Assembly: GCA_016784705.1 (NCBI GenBank)
Contig: JADHUD010000042.1
Location: 1 to 12,831 of the forward strand
Source: Spirochaetia bacterium
GTDB taxonomy: Bacteria; Spirochaetota; Spirochaetia; JABMQR01
Direction of reading: 5' to 3'
Length of the DNA: 12,831 bases
Shown: in pieces, positions 12,737 through 12,831 of the stretch
Numbering within the stretch: position 1 is the first letter of the stretch
How the letters are laid out: the number at the start of each line of letters is the position of its first letter
Translations under genes and position numbers: made by a program
Notes under the pieces: generated by a model
What the model saw: the letters and a program-made list of their open reading frames with translations, nothing else
What the model was told of the DNA's origin: nothing
Databases searched by the model: none

Positions 12737-12831
12737 ATGAAAATTGTTTGTCTTGATCTTGAGGGAGTGCTTGTACCGGAAATATGGATTAATGTATCCA
12801 GAAGAACAGGTATACAGGAACTCTCTTTAAC
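12737..12831 (+). CDS. thrH: Phosphoserine phosphatase/homoserine phosphotransferase, N-terminal part
   Basis: The 31 complete codons read MKIVCLDLEGVLVPEIWINV then SRRTGIQELSL, running off the window edge. DLEGVLVPEIW closely matches the start of Pseudomonas aeruginosa ThrH, a HAD-superfamily enzyme whose first motif is DxE instead of the usual DxD; the nucleophile is D7, with E9 following. ThrH removes phosphate from phosphoserine and can transfer it to homoserine, linking serine and threonine synthesis. AAGGA (12723-12727) lies 9 bp before the ATG. The 127-bp gap upstream holds a TATAAA at 12706-12711, a possible -10 with no good -35, and a small inverted repeat, ACTCA/TGAGT, around 12672-12683. 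Most of the protein is outside the window, so the remaining motifs cannot be checked. Confidence 0.82.
   Translation, partial: MKIVCLDLEGVLVPEIWINVSRRTGIQELSL

Noticed and set aside
1..12831. Mobile element, prophage, CRISPR array, tRNA or rRNA
   Set aside because: I saw no transposase or integrase motif, terminal repeats, repeat-spacer pattern, cloverleaf or rRNA-like sequence in the gaps.

Overview
The window looks like a chromosomal stretch from a free-living bacterium, with moderately AT-rich sequence, strong AGGAGG-type ribosome binding sites and short intergenic gaps. A spirochaete (Spirochaetales) is my best guess. It rests on the gene mix: a ThrH-type phosphatase, an OlsB/hemolysin-like acyltransferase and a Met-rich PDZ sensory protein. 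No rRNA or housekeeping marker is present, so the guess is weak. I see no mobile element, CRISPR array, tRNA or rRNA. No gap exceeds 300 bases.

Left part (1-3846, + strand): the window opens on the last 11 codons of an OmpR/PhoB-type response regulator. An exported double-PDZ protein with methionine-rich segments follows, then a HAMP sensor histidine kinase. These read as a three-gene envelope-sensing module. A TetR-family regulator follows, with a probable operator over its own -10 box.

Middle (3903-7801): an orphan LacI-family regulator on the - strand faces away from a two-gene + strand operon. That operon encodes an iron-sulfur-flavoprotein-like reductase with a CX2CX2CX7C motif and an unusual 658-residue fusion of GNAT acetyltransferase, histidine kinase and an unrecognised C-terminal region. 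A 48-49 bp hairpin-forming element occurs before the PDZ-linked kinase and again before the flavoprotein gene.

Right part (7864-11505, - strand): a sulfur amino acid operon is transcribed rrf2, cysK, metY, metA. CysK makes cysteine from O-acetylserine. MetA should acetylate homoserine, since the acetyl-CoA-type Glu is present. MetY turns O-acetylhomoserine plus sulfide into homocysteine. The first gene encodes an Rrf2 regulator with cysteines at exactly the IscR cluster positions (92, 98, 104), so a redox or Fe-S input into cysteine/methionine synthesis is plausible. A divergent control region with strong inverted repeats separates it from a + strand pair: a GNAT-fold N-acyltransferase of the OlsB/hemolysin type and the start of thrH (phosphoserine phosphatase/homoserine phosphotransferase), cut by the window edge. 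Homoserine is therefore the probable substrate of enzymes on both sides of that control region.

The items most worth a second look are the GNAT-kinase fusion, the IscR-like regulator on a Cys/Met operon, the Met-rich PDZ/kinase pair and the duplicated hairpin element.
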